Shown here in pieces: positions 19,791 to 28,593 of a stretch of DNA of 64,000 nucleotides. Each line of letters starts with the position of its first letter. Positions within the stretch are counted from its first letter, which is position 1. Made by a program: the position numbers and the translations under genes. Under the pieces are notes generated by a model that saw nothing but the letters and a program-made list of their open reading frames with translations, searched no databases and was not told the origin of the DNA. The stretch spans positions 1,178,001 to 1,242,000 of the forward strand of contig NZ_CP039252.1 in NCBI RefSeq assembly GCF_004795855.1. Reading direction: 5' to 3'. The stretch is from Hydrogenophaga sp. PAMC20947. Lineage in GTDB: Bacteria; Pseudomonadota; Gammaproteobacteria; Burkholderiales; Burkholderiaceae_C.

Positions 19791-20681
19791 ATGGCAGTGT
19801 TCAAGCGTGGTTTGACTGAAGCGACTCAAGAAGTCTTGAAGAAGTCCATGGATTTTGAGTCGAACGTCGTGTCGATGGTCAAGCGCAGTGAGCGCAGGGC
19901 CTGGATTGTGGCGATGAGCTCAATGTTTGTGACGGTATGTCTGGTGGGCTCCATCGCATACATGCTGCCTCTCAAGGAAAAGGTTCCCTATCTGGTCACG
20001 GTTGACCTGAAGCGCAGCACCAGCACCGTGAGCTATTTGCGTGACGATGTCGCCGCTTCGGGCATTTACGCCAGTGAAGCCCTCAACAGAAGCTATGTCT
20101 CCCGTTTTGTCCAGGCGCGCGAAGGATATGACTGGGACACGATCAACGAACATGACTGGGAATACGTTTCCTCCATGTCGAACGATGCGGTTCGCGGGTT
20201 GTTTGTGAGCCAGTTTGATGGCACGGCAAACAGTCCCGAAAGGAAATGGGGACGAGAGAACGCCATCCGAATCAAGGTCAACAGCATTGTATTCAACGGG
20301 CTCGACGAAGAGCGAGGGGCGCGTCCAACGGGTGCCACAGTCCGGTTTGAGCAGTGGAAATTCGACAAACGCACAGGCAAGAGCGAGTACCTCAGTAGCC
20401 ACGTGGCGACGTTGCGGTACGAGTTCAAGTCCAACCTCAAGATGAGTGAAGCCCTTCGAATGCGCAACCCGTTGGGGTTTCAGGTCACCGCTTTCAAAGT
20501 GGACGACGAGTTCAACGCACCGGTGTTCAAAGCGACACAGCAGGATGTGGGCATACCTCTGCTGAACGAGGAGGCGGGCATTCAGTTCCGCGGGGCCGAC
20601 GCCGGCACCTCTGCCGAAACGGCACAGCCAGCCGCCAATACCTTGCCCGGCGCACCGGCCACGCCGCGTCAAGGGCCGTGA
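19791..20681 (+). CDS. virB8: Type IV secretion protein VirB8
   Basis: Inner-membrane T4SS assembly factor, 296 residues. A cytoplasmic N-terminus (1-37) is followed by one membrane helix (about 38-58, WIVAMSSMFVTVCLVGSIAY) and a periplasmic VirB8 domain. PYLVTVDLKRSTSTV at the start of the periplasmic domain and the following SRFVQAREGYDW segment are typical. ATG 19791 has a CAGGGG ribosome site; the in-frame start at 19770 lacks one. The Pro/Ala-rich tail after about 265 is variable. Followed at once by virB9. Confidence 0.9.
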   Translation: MAVFKRGLTEATQEVLKKSMDFESNVVSMVKRSERRAWIVAMSSMFVTVCLVGSIAYMLPLKEKVPYLVTVDLKRSTSTVSYLRDDVAASGIYASEALNRSYVSRFVQAREGYDWDTINEHDWEYVSSMSNDAVRGLFVSQFDGTANSPERKWGRENAIRIKVNSIVFNGLDEERGARPTGATVRFEQWKFDKRTGKSEYLSSHVATLRYEFKSNLKMSEALRMRNPLGFQVTAFKVDDEFNAPVFKATQQDVGIPLLNEEAGIQFRGADAGTSAETAQPAANTLPGAPATPRQGP

Positions 20682-20707
20682 TTGAAATGAACAGGGATTC
20701 TCAAACC

Positions 20708-21463
20708 ATGAAAACACACAGCCGTCTGCTGCATTCCGTATGGGGTTCAATTCTGGCACCGACCCTGGTGTGGTCAGGGTTGACACAGGCGCAAGAAGTG
20801 CGCGAAGTGCCTTACCAGGTGGATCAGGTGGTGAGGGTCAACACTGGCCTGGGTATTGCGACCCAGATTGAAATCAGTCCGCAGGAGCAGATCAAGGACT
20901 TTGGCACCGGCTTCAGCGATGGCTGGGAACTGGTCAGACGCGACAACATTTTCTACATCCGACCAAGGAATGTGGACGTGGACACCAACATGTACATCCG
21001 CACCAACATGCGCTCGTATTTGCTGGACCTGCGTGTTTCAGCAACCAAGTGGAAGACGCTCGAAGAAGCCAAGAGTGCGGGCGTCTTTTACAAGGTGCGT
21101 TTTGTCTACCCATCGGAGGCGCCAGACAAGGCCAGCAGCATGGCCGCTGCCAATACCGTTCTGTCGCCATCGGCTGCTGCCCTGGACTCGCAGGGAACGT
21201 ACCACCTCAACTACGACTACTCCACTGTCCGAAGCGATTCAACTATCGTTCCGACCCGGGTGTACGACAACCAGCAATTCACCTACATCCATTTGCCGCC
21301 GCTGGCCAATTTTCCAGCCGTGTTCGGGCGCAACGAGCGATCCGGCGATGAGTTTCTGGTGAACACGAAAAGTGAGAAGAACGTGGTGGTGGTTTTGGGC
21401 GTGTATCCCTATTTGGTGATGCGCATGGGCAGTGACGTGGTGGGCTTGAGGAGAAACAAATGA
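20708..21463 (+). CDS. virB9: Type IV secretion protein VirB9
   Basis: Outer-membrane core-complex protein, 251 residues from this start. An export signal ends near GLTQA-QEVR. The N-terminal domain contains VVRVNTGLGIATQIEISPQE and the C-terminal domain NYDYSTV... VYDNQQFTYIHLP, both typical of VirB9/TrbG/CagX. Upstream in-frame starts GTG 20678 (overlapping the virB8 stop) and ATG 20687 are possible; ATG 20708 gives the cleanest signal peptide. The 3' end overlaps virB10 by four bases. Confidence 0.88.
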   Translation: MKTHSRLLHSVWGSILAPTLVWSGLTQAQEVREVPYQVDQVVRVNTGLGIATQIEISPQEQIKDFGTGFSDGWELVRRDNIFYIRPRNVDVDTNMYIRTNMRSYLLDLRVSATKWKTLEEAKSAGVFYKVRFVYPSEAPDKASSMAAANTVLSPSAAALDSQGTYHLNYDYSTVRSDSTIVPTRVYDNQQFTYIHLPPLANFPAVFGRNERSGDEFLVNTKSEKNVVVVLGVYPYLVMRMGSDVVGLRRNK

Positions 21464-22548
21464 GTCAGCAATTCCCCAAACAGACAACGGGTCAGGGTCC
21501 GGTGCTCAACAACAACATGCCCAAGCTGTCGTCCGGTTTGTCGCGTGGCGTGAACAAGACCGCTGTGGCTTATATCGTCCTGGTCTCGCTGGCCGCGATC
21601 GGTATGACACTCTGGGTCGCCAGCAATGCGTTTTCTGCCGACGATGACAAAAAGCAATCGCAGACGTATGAAGAAGTGGTGGTACCCGAGAAGCCAATCC
21701 TCAAGCTGCCCCCCGTGGAGGAGCAGAAACTGGCCGCAGCCACGGCGCCGCTGCCCATGCCCATGCAGTCAGACACGGCAGTGGCCAGGCCGGAAGAGCG
21801 TGACGACCTGCTCCAGCGGCGCATGGCCAGCCAGGACAATCTGGTCGCGGCGAGCGACAAGGGCAAGAAAAATCCCTTCTTCCAGGATGAGTTCTCTGCT
21901 GTGAAGCGGGGTGCGGTTGAGGCTTTGGCCAATGCCGACTTCACGCTCACGCGTGGCACCTTCATCCGCTGTTCTCTTGAAACCAAAGTGGTTTCTACGC
22001 TTGCCGGCATGACATCCTGCATCGTGACCGAGCCAATCTACTCGGTCAACGGGCGCCGACTCCTGATCGACAAAGGCTCCAAAGTGAGCGGCGAATACAA
22101 ATACGCAGACGAGCACTATGACCGGATTGGCATTCTTTGGACCCGAATCCTGACCACCACCGGGCTGGACGTCCGCATTGACAGTGCGGGTACAGACGCT
22201 TTGGGTGGCACAGGTGTGCCCGGTGAATACAACGGGCATTGGGGCGAACGGCTTGGCTCGGCTTTCTTGGTCAGCATGTTGGCCGATGCGGTCGATATTG
22301 GGGCGCAGAAATTTGCTGACCGCGAAAATGTGAGTGGCCAAACCACCGCCCAATACGACAGCGATGGGCGATTGGCTTCGGTCCGGGTGGATCCTTGGGA
22401 ATCGCAGACGGTGAGTACCACCAAAAAAGCGGCAACCGATCTTCTTGCACGCTCAGCCAACCGCAAGGCCACGGTCACAGTGCTCAATGGCACGGTGCTG
22501 AACATTTTTGCCGCGCGTGATATCGACTTTTCGACGGTGATGCGCTGA
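21460..22548 (+). CDS. virB10: Type IV secretion protein VirB10
   Basis: Energy-sensing core protein that spans both membranes, 362 residues. It has a cytoplasmic N-terminus, one membrane helix (about 35-54, AVAYIVLVSLAAIGMTLWV), a Pro-rich periplasmic linker and a C-terminal TrbI/VirB10 domain: LTRGTFIRCSLETKVVSTL, a SCIVTEPIYSVNGR motif, LLIDKGSKVSGEYK and a final VLNGTVLNIFAARDIDF. Start by ATGA overlap with virB9. Confidence 0.92.
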   Translation: MSQQFPKQTTGQGPVLNNNMPKLSSGLSRGVNKTAVAYIVLVSLAAIGMTLWVASNAFSADDDKKQSQTYEEVVVPEKPILKLPPVEEQKLAAATAPLPMPMQSDTAVARPEERDDLLQRRMASQDNLVAASDKGKKNPFFQDEFSAVKRGAVEALANADFTLTRGTFIRCSLETKVVSTLAGMTSCIVTEPIYSVNGRRLLIDKGSKVSGEYKYADEHYDRIGILWTRILTTTGLDVRIDSAGTDALGGTGVPGEYNGHWGERLGSAFLVSMLADAVDIGAQKFADRENVSGQTTAQYDSDGRLASVRVDPWESQTVSTTKKAATDLLARSANRKATVTVLNGTVLNIFAARDIDFSTVMR

Positions 22549-22565
22549 CGGACCTTGTTGCCAGC

Positions 22566-23615
22566 ATGACTGATCAGTACAACGACGAACCGATAGCCAA
22601 CATCTCCTCGGAGTTTCTGGACTACCAATACCATGTCCTGGGGATTACCGAGTTTCTGAGGGATCCAACCGTCACGGAAATTTGTATCAACCAGCCAGGT
22701 GAAGTCTTTCTGGAGACGGTGGCCGGATGGAGGTTGGTGAATGTGCCAGGCTTGACTTTTGATCGTGCCAGGCAGTTTTGCACCACGGTGGTCAACGAGA
22801 GCCGCACGGGCCAGCGCATCACCAACGTGGACCCGGTTGTGTCGTTGACCTTTCCCACCGGCCAACGGGCTCAGTTTGTGCTCCCGCCCGCTGTGCCGGC
22901 CGATCACGTGTCGATCACGATCCGGCTACCGTCAAGGTACACCAAGTCGTTGGCGCAGTACCAGGACGATGGCTTCTTTGATCAAATTTTGGAAGACGAC
23001 GGGAGGATCACTGAGCTCGACCAGGAGCTGATCGAGCTCAAGCGGCAACGGAACTACCACGGCTTCTTCAGCAAGGCCGTGCACTACAAGAAGAACATCG
23101 TGGTGTCCGGTGCCACAGGCAGCGGAAAAACCACCTTCATGAAATCGTTGGTGACCCATATCCCCGACGATGAGCGGCTGATCACGATTGAAGATGCCCG
23201 TGAGCTGTTCATTGAGCAGCCCAACCGTGTTCACCTTATTTATTCTCGAGGCGGGCAGGGAACTGCCAATGTATCGGCTAAAGGGTGCATGGAAGCCTGT
23301 TTGCGAATGAAACCCGATCGCATTATTTTGGCTGAAGTTCGAGGTGACGAGTCGTTCTACTACATTCGCAACTGCGCGTCGGGGCACCCTGGCTCCATCA
23401 CCAGTTGCCATGCCGGCAGCACCTCCCAGACCTGGGATCAAATGGCCTTGATGGTGAAGGCCTCGCCTGAGGGCTCCGGTCTGGCCTTTCCCGAAATCAA
23501 GCGGCTGCTGATGCTGACCATCGACGTCGTGGTCCACATCAAAGCGCACGCTGGAAAGCGCTTCATCACCGGGATTGATTTTGATCCGCAACGCAAGCTG
23601 ACTCTCGACTCATGA
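22566..23615 (+). CDS. virB11: Type IV secretion ATPase VirB11
   Basis: Hexameric cytoplasmic ATPase of the T4SS, 349 residues. Walker A GATGSGKTT is at about 182-190, an Asp box at ITIEDAREL, Walker B-like RIILAEVRGDES, and a His box GHPGSITSCHAGS. The N-terminal domain contains TEICINQPGEVFLE. All catalytic motifs are intact. It starts 17 bases after virB10 and overlaps the next gene by four bases. Confidence 0.93.
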   Translation: MTDQYNDEPIANISSEFLDYQYHVLGITEFLRDPTVTEICINQPGEVFLETVAGWRLVNVPGLTFDRARQFCTTVVNESRTGQRITNVDPVVSLTFPTGQRAQFVLPPAVPADHVSITIRLPSRYTKSLAQYQDDGFFDQILEDDGRITELDQELIELKRQRNYHGFFSKAVHYKKNIVVSGATGSGKTTFMKSLVTHIPDDERLITIEDARELFIEQPNRVHLIYSRGGQGTANVSAKGCMEACLRMKPDRIILAEVRGDESFYYIRNCASGHPGSITSCHAGSTSQTWDQMALMVKASPEGSGLAFPEIKRLLMLTIDVVVHIKAHAGKRFITGIDFDPQRKLTLDS

Positions 23616-24082
23616 GCATGAAACTCCAACGGCACCGCGTTTGGGTACACGCCCTGGCTGTATTCCTCGGCGTCCTCATGCCCTTGGGGCCGGCGCTCGC
23701 GCAGACGATCTCGGCGTTGACGCCTCTGGAGCTCCGTGGTGTCTGGTATCCCAAGAGCGAGCAGGGTGCTCAGCAATGTGCTCGGGTTCAACGCGAAGGC
23801 CTGGGTGAGTTGCATCCGGGAACCCTTCAAATCACCCACACACAGCTGCTCGATCTAAAAGGCATGGGGCAGCACACGGTCGTGTTCGTCACCGAATCGC
23901 GGCCGCGCAAGCGCAACATCTGGCGCCTGCAAGGGCTGGTGGATGTGTATCCCTACGAGGCGCCGAAGGTGCTGGAGACTTACATCATGGAGCTCGACAA
24001 AAAGGAGTTGCGGTGGTTCAAACGTTCTTTTGATGGGGTGGCTGAGCGAGTGGACTCCTTTGTGTACGAACGCTGTGTGTAG
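23612..24082 (+). CDS. Small exported protein of the T4SS cluster, unknown function
   Basis: 156 residues with a clear signal peptide (basic start, hydrophobic AVFLGVLMPLGPALA, cleavage near ALA-Q). The mature part contains LRGVWYPKSEQGAQQCARV, later WRLQGLVDVYPYEAPKV and a C-terminal YERCV; the two Cys residues could form a disulfide. I do not recognise a family. Overlap with virB11 (ATGA) shows it belongs to the operon, so a periplasmic role in the secretion apparatus or its cargo is plausible but unproven. Confidence 0.7.
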   Translation: MSMKLQRHRVWVHALAVFLGVLMPLGPALAQTISALTPLELRGVWYPKSEQGAQQCARVQREGLGELHPGTLQITHTQLLDLKGMGQHTVVFVTESRPRKRNIWRLQGLVDVYPYEAPKVLETYIMELDKKELRWFKRSFDGVAERVDSFVYERCV

Positions 24083-24167
24083 GTCGCTGAGGCAAAGGAT
24101 CAGCGCGTTTTTTGGGCGCTTCCCCGGTGGGTGATGGCCGCAAGCTTTGTTGTAAATGGGAGAGAAC

Positions 24168-25130
24168 ATGGTTTTGATGTCGAGGGTGGGCAGGGCGATA
24201 CGGTTTTGCGCGGCGGGGGTCGCAATCGCGGCGATTTCTGGGTGTGCCGGATGGATTCCGTCAGTGCTGGACCGTGGTTTTTCGCCCATGACACAGCAGG
24301 TGGGTGCCGATGGGCCTCCGTTGCATTTCGATTTTGAGTTGGGTGACGAACCCGGGCCCGATGAAAATGTCCTGGGCGCTGGCTTTATCGTGGTGAGGCG
24401 CGAAGGACGGGAGATTCAAGCATTGCCCCATGCTTTCGAAATGCCTAAGGAAGCCATTGATCGCAATCACTGGCTGTCCTTTAAGGATTTCAATGGCGAT
24501 GGGCAGTTGGACTTCGTCGTGACCCGAATGCTCACAGGGGACACAGGCCAGGCGATCACAAGCCTGTACCAGATGGATGCGAAGACAGGCAAGTATTTCC
24601 AGGTGGTGCCGCTGTCGAATGTTGGCGCGATTTCGGCTGCTCTGCCCGGATGCGTGAACCTGAAGTCTCGGGACGAACGCGGGGCTGCTCGGCACCAGGT
24701 GTATTGCTACGCCAAGCAGGCATCGAAGTGGATTCACCAATCCGGCCTGGGCCGGCAAGAGGTCCCCGATCTCGCTGAGGCAGGGTGCGCGGGCTCCGCA
24801 GCGGGTTTGATCGATTGCCGAAAATCGCGCATCGAATTGGATCGCCAGTTGTTGTCCCTGCTGCGGGAGCTGCGAAACGGGCGGCGCGACAGCTTGTTGC
24901 AAGAGGTGAACAGAGGATATGCCTCCGCATATGCAAAACACATGGATCGCGGCCACCGCACCTGGTTGCTTTACAGGGATGCCCGTTGCACCACCCAAGT
25001 GCGCGAGCAAGCGGTTCCCGTTGGTGAACTCGGTGCTGCCACCGAGTCATGCCGATTCGAAATGGCGCGCGAGCAACTGACCAGTTACCAAAAGCGTTTG
25101 GTGGACTTGGCCGCCGGCCCGTCGCAGTAA
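24168..25130 (+). CDS. Lipoprotein with DxNGDG calcium-type loop and LprI-like C-terminal domain
   Basis: 320-residue lipoprotein. A signal with lipobox ISGC puts the modified Cys at residue 26. Residues 107-115 read DFNGDGQLD, a loop of the kind found in FG-GAP/integrin-like or dockerin calcium-binding repeats. The C-terminal third (about 218-310: CRKSRIELDRQL, WLLYRDARC, ATESCRFEMAREQL) resembles the LprI/DUF1311 domain, some members of which inhibit lysozyme. ATG 24168 has a GGGAGAG ribosome site; 24156 and 24177 are alternatives. Lying between virB11 and virD4, it may be a structural lipoprotein or an immunity-type protein; the LprI resemblance is by eye. Confidence 0.6.
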   Translation: MVLMSRVGRAIRFCAAGVAIAAISGCAGWIPSVLDRGFSPMTQQVGADGPPLHFDFELGDEPGPDENVLGAGFIVVRREGREIQALPHAFEMPKEAIDRNHWLSFKDFNGDGQLDFVVTRMLTGDTGQAITSLYQMDAKTGKYFQVVPLSNVGAISAALPGCVNLKSRDERGAARHQVYCYAKQASKWIHQSGLGRQEVPDLAEAGCAGSAAGLIDCRKSRIELDRQLLSLLRELRNGRRDSLLQEVNRGYASAYAKHMDRGHRTWLLYRDARCTTQVREQAVPVGELGAATESCRFEMAREQLTSYQKRLVDLAAGPSQ

Positions 25131-25134
25131 GCCG

Positions 25135-27039
25135 ATGACCGCTCTGCGTGTGGCTGTCGCTTGCCTGCTGCTGATTCTGGTCTTTTTCGCGGGTAGCTAC
25201 CTCAGCGGAATGATCCTTTTCCTTAGGCTTGACCTGCCTCTGTCGAAGCTTGGGCCGTGGGACTTCGTCCGCTACTGGACGACCTTTGGGCAAGCTGCGA
25301 GCTACCGAGCAACGGTATTGAGCAGTGGGCTGGCTGGCTTTGCGGTACCGGTGCTCGCCGCTTTGGCCTTGGCCTTGAAGCTGCTTCTGAGCCATAAACC
25401 CCATCTGTACGGCGAAGCCAGGTTTGCCACCATGGGTGACTTAAGGTCGCGGAATATGTTGAAGGCTGATGAGACCGCGCTGGTGGTGGGGCGCAAAGAC
25501 GGCAAATACCTCTACTTCAATGGCCAACAGTTCGTCATTCTGGCTGCACCGACGCGCTCAGGAAAAGGTGTCGGTATCGTCGTGCCCAATTTGCTGAGTT
25601 ACCAACATTCCGTGGTGGTGCTCGACATCAAGCAGGAAAATTTCGATCTCACCAGCGGTTTCAGGGCCAAGTATGGCCAGGACGTTTTTCTGTTCAATCC
25701 CTTTGCGGAAGACCTCCGCACGCACCGCTGGAACCCGCTGGGCTATGTGTCCGCCGATCCCAATTTTCGTGTCAGCGATGTGCAGAGCATTGCCGCCATG
25801 CTGTACCCGGCCAGTGATCTGCACAAGGATCCCTTCTGGGCCAACCAGGCCCAGAATGCCTTCGTGGCTTTTGCCCTCTACGCGTTTGAACAAGCAGCCT
25901 ACATGGCTGAGCACTTTGATGTTCCAGAAACGGAGCTTGCGCCGACCATGGGGGGGCTGTACCGGTTGACATCGGGCCGCCCCGGCCAGGACATCAAAGC
26001 CTACCTGAGCGACCTGGCGGCTTGGCCCCACTTGAGTTCGAGCGCTCGCACCGCGTTCTCGACCTTGCTCGGCCAGGCGAATGAAACATTGGCCAGCATC
26101 ATGGGGACGTTCAAGGAGCCGCTCAATCCCTGGCTCAACCCCGTGGTGGATGCGGCAACCAGTGCCAACGATTTTGATCTGCGTGAAGTCAGACGCAAAC
26201 GCATGACGGTCTACGTGGCCATCCAACCCAGCAAGCTGGCGGAAAGCCGCTTGATTCTGAATCTGTTTTTTAGCCAGTTGATCAACCTGAACACCAAAGA
26301 TCTGCCCCAGTCGGACCCGAGCCTCAAGTACCAATGCCTGTTGTTGATGGACGAGTTCACCAGCATTGGTCGCATGGACATTGTCAGCAGTTCGGTGAGC
26401 TTCATGGCCGGCTACAACCTGCGGCTGATGCCTATTGTGCAGAGCTTGTCTCAGCTGGAAGCCACCTACGGCAAGGAGCACGCACGCACGATCATGACCA
26501 ACCACGCGCTCCGTGTCATCTTTGCGCCACGCGAGCAACAGGATGCGAATGAGTACAGCGAGATGCTGGGTTACACCGGGGTGCGCAAGGACAGCATCAG
26601 CCGGAGCCGATCACGTGAGAGCAGCTACACCCGAAGCGAGAGCGAAGAGCGTCGCGCGCTGATGCTGCCGCAGGAGCTGAAGGCCATGGGCGATGACCGT
26701 CAGATTCTGATCGTGGAGGGCATGGCCCACCCGGTCATGTCCGACAAGATTCGGTATTACAAAGATCCGGCGTTTCAACAACGATTGCTTCCGAAAGTTG
26801 ATGTGCCGGTGCTTGAGCTGCCTGTGCGGCGCCTTGCCTTGCCTGTGGAACCTTCGGTGGAGGCCCCACAGCGGCATGGGCCGCCCGACAGCGTGATGTC
26901 CATGGACGCCAGGGAGTTCCTCCATTCCCATGGGGAAGCCAGCGGCCCGCCCCGGGCAGAGCGGGCAGGGGAATACACCGGTTTGGCGGGCGTGGCTCAG
27001 GAGATCGACAAGGTCATGGACGCGCTCGGCCATCCGTGA
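25135..27039 (+). CDS. virD4: Type IV coupling protein VirD4/TraG family
   Basis: Inner-membrane ATPase that recruits substrates to the T4SS, 634 residues. Two N-terminal membrane helices (about 5-28 and 62-84) precede the ATPase domain. Walker A APTRSGKGVG is at about 138-147, Walker B CLLLMDEFTS at about 400-410 (Asp 406, Glu 407), with EHARTIMTNHALRVIFAPRE and the sensor-like QELKAMGDDRQI following. A Pro-rich tail of about 90 residues may bind substrates or partners. It starts five bases after the lipoprotein gene and ends the cluster. Confidence 0.92.
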   Translation: MTALRVAVACLLLILVFFAGSYLSGMILFLRLDLPLSKLGPWDFVRYWTTFGQAASYRATVLSSGLAGFAVPVLAALALALKLLLSHKPHLYGEARFATMGDLRSRNMLKADETALVVGRKDGKYLYFNGQQFVILAAPTRSGKGVGIVVPNLLSYQHSVVVLDIKQENFDLTSGFRAKYGQDVFLFNPFAEDLRTHRWNPLGYVSADPNFRVSDVQSIAAMLYPASDLHKDPFWANQAQNAFVAFALYAFEQAAYMAEHFDVPETELAPTMGGLYRLTSGRPGQDIKAYLSDLAAWPHLSSSARTAFSTLLGQANETLASIMGTFKEPLNPWLNPVVDAATSANDFDLREVRRKRMTVYVAIQPSKLAESRLILNLFFSQLINLNTKDLPQSDPSLKYQCLLLMDEFTSIGRMDIVSSSVSFMAGYNLRLMPIVQSLSQLEATYGKEHARTIMTNHALRVIFAPREQQDANEYSEMLGYTGVRKDSISRSRSRESSYTRSESEERRALMLPQELKAMGDDRQILIVEGMAHPVMSDKIRYYKDPAFQQRLLPKVDVPVLELPVRRLALPVEPSVEAPQRHGPPDSVMSMDAREFLHSHGEASGPPRAERAGEYTGLAGVAQEIDKVMDALGHP

Positions 27040-27088
27040 CCAGCGCGGACTGGTTGGCTTGCCTGCCCATCAGAATAGGGGTGCGATG

Positions 27089-27156
27089 CCTTGGGCGGCC
27101 CAGGGACCTCGGGCTGCCACGCGGGGCCAACAAAGCAAATAAAGGCCCGCCCAAGG
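27089..27156. repeat. Inverted GC-rich repeat between virD4 and smpB
   Basis: CCTTGGGCGG (27089-27098) and CCGCCCAAGG (27147-27156) are perfect inverted copies 48 bases apart. The left arm extends to CCTTGGGCGGCCCAG, one base short of a 16-mer in yejF. It lies between two convergent genes and may help terminate both. Confidence 0.5.
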
Positions 27157-27167
27157 TGCAAGTGGAG

Positions 27168-27662
27168 TCAGCGACTGCGGCTTTTCATCGCCCGTTCAAC
27201 CTCGCGCTTGCCTTCGCGGTCTTTGATGGTGTCCCGTTTGTCGTGCTCGGCTTTGCCTTTGCCCAAGGCAATTTCACATTTCACCTTGCCATTCTTCCAG
27301 TGCAAGTTGAGTGGGACAAGGGTGTATCCCTTTTGTTCAATTTTTCCAATGAGGCGGCGAATCTGGTCTTTTTGCAACAACAGCTTTTTGGTCCGGACAG
27401 AGTCCGGGCTGACGTGGGTGGACGCCGTGTTGAGGGGGTTGATCTGGCAGCCGATCAGGAAAAGCTCGCCGTTGCGAACCACCACATAGCCATCGGTGAG
27501 CTGGACCTTGCCTTCGCGCAAGGCCTTGACCTCCCAACCTTGCAGCACCATGCCCGCCTCGAAGCGTTCCTCGATGGCGTAATTGAAAATCGCCTTCTTG
27601 TTGTCAGCGATTCGGGACTCCCCGCCCTTGGTCAGCGGGGTTTTGGATGGCTTGGTGGACAT
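27168..27662 (-). CDS. smpB: SsrA-binding protein SmpB
   Basis: tmRNA-binding protein needed for trans-translation and rescue of stalled ribosomes, 164 residues. Key segments: [50 protein letters not shown] and a basic C-terminal tail ([20 protein letters not shown]) that mimics mRNA in the decoding site. It is divergent from ratA, the usual arrangement in many proteobacteria. No ssrA gene is seen in this window. Confidence 0.95.
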   Translation of the reverse strand: MSTKPSKTPLTKGGESRIADNKKAIFNYAIEERFEAGMVLQGWEVKALREGKVQLTDGYVVVRNGELFLIGCQINPLNTASTHVSPDSVRTKKLLLQKDQIRRLIGKIEQKGYTLVPLNLHWKNGKVKCEIALGKGKAEHDKRDTIKDREGKREVERAMKSRSR

Positions 27663-27764
27663 GGGTATTCAGATGCGGCCGAAACGGGCCAATACAATGG
27701 CTGCGAAATGCTGCCTGGAGGTCGCCCCAAGTGGGGCTGACATCTTTGATGGCCAAGTGATTGT

Positions 27765-28208
27765 ATGAAAACGATTCAGAAATCTGTTTTGCTGTGGCAC
27801 AGCGCACACGAAATGTTTGCGCTGGTGACCGACGTCCAGCACTATCCCGAGTTTTTGCCTTGGTGTGATCACAGCGAGGTGATGGAGCGCGAGGCCGGGG
27901 AGATGGTTGCGAAGGTGGGTCTGTCGATTGGAGGATTGCGTCATAGCTTCACGACCCGCAACACCCATGTCGAAGATCGGCAAGTCATGCTGCGCCTGGT
28001 CGATGGCCCCTTTTCGCAACTCGAGGGCTGTTGGGATTTCACCCCGCTGGGCGATGGCAGCCAACGTGCCTGCAAAGTCGAGTTTCGCCTGACCTATGGT
28101 TTCTCCAGCGCCACGCTGGCCAAACTGGTAGGTCCCGTTTTTGACAAAATTGCTGCAAGCATGGTGGATGCGTTTGTCAAGCGCGCTGATGAGGTTTACG
28201 GCGCATGA
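27765..28208 (+). CDS. ratA: RatA/YfjG-type START-domain (coenzyme Q-binding) protein
   Basis: 147-residue START/SRPBCC-fold protein of the Coq10/RatA family. Visible signature: SAHEMFALVTDVQHYPEFLP, then WC near the start and FDKIAASMVDAFVKRADEVY at the end. In E. coli RatA was described as a ribosome-association toxin; many homologues are thought to help coenzyme Q function, so 'toxin' should not be assumed. It overlaps the rnfH-like gene by four bases and is divergent from smpB. Confidence 0.85.
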   Translation: MKTIQKSVLLWHSAHEMFALVTDVQHYPEFLPWCDHSEVMEREAGEMVAKVGLSIGGLRHSFTTRNTHVEDRQVMLRLVDGPFSQLEGCWDFTPLGDGSQRACKVEFRLTYGFSSATLAKLVGPVFDKIAASMVDAFVKRADEVYGA

Positions 28209-28534
28209 AAGTGATCTTGATGTATGCCATTGCGCCACGCCTGGTGCACGAGCAATCGATCGAGGTGGCCGAGGGGAGCACCGTGCAGCAAGCCGTTGAT
28301 GCTGGCGGCTGGTGGCGCAGGTTTCCTGCCCTCGCTGAATCTGATGTGCGCTGGGGTATCTGGAGTCGGCTTGTTGAGCTGGACGCAGCCTTGCGAGAGG
28401 GCGACCGGGTAGAGGCCTACCGTCCGCTGCGCGTCGATCCCAAGGTCGCACGGCGTGAGCGTTTCACTGGGCAGGGGGCCAAAGGCGCAGGCTTGTTTTC
28501 GAAACGGCGCCCGGGCTCCAAGGCGGGATACTAG
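28205..28534 (+). CDS. rnfH: RnfH/RatB family ubiquitin-fold protein
   Basis: 109-residue beta-grasp protein of the RnfH/YfjF family. Typical features: MKVILMYA at the start, the EVAEGSTVQQAVDAGG motif and EGDRVEAYRPLRVDPKVARR near the end, then a basic tail. It follows ratA with an ATGA overlap, the conserved pair. Function in the family is uncertain. Confidence 0.85.
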   Translation: MKVILMYAIAPRLVHEQSIEVAEGSTVQQAVDAGGWWRRFPALAESDVRWGIWSRLVELDAALREGDRVEAYRPLRVDPKVARRERFTGQGAKGAGLFSKRRPGSKAGY

Positions 28535-28585
28535 CGGCTGCGGCCCCCGTGTTAGTTCGTACCAGGGGGGGGCTAGCCGCTTTTG
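28533..28585. terminator. Probable rho-independent terminator after rnfH
   Basis: AGCGGCT (28533-28539) pairs with AGCCGCT (28575-28581), and the inner CCCCC pairs with GGGGG, giving a long GC stem that ends in TTTT. It lies between convergent genes (rnfH and the DUF4124 gene) and may serve both strands. Confidence 0.6.
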
Positions 28586-28593
28586 ACTCGTCT

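Noticed and set aside
27765..28534. RatA-RatB as a toxin-antitoxin pair
   Set aside because: The family name is historical. Sequence fits Coq10-like START and RnfH proteins conserved beside smpB; there is no evidence of toxin-antitoxin function here.
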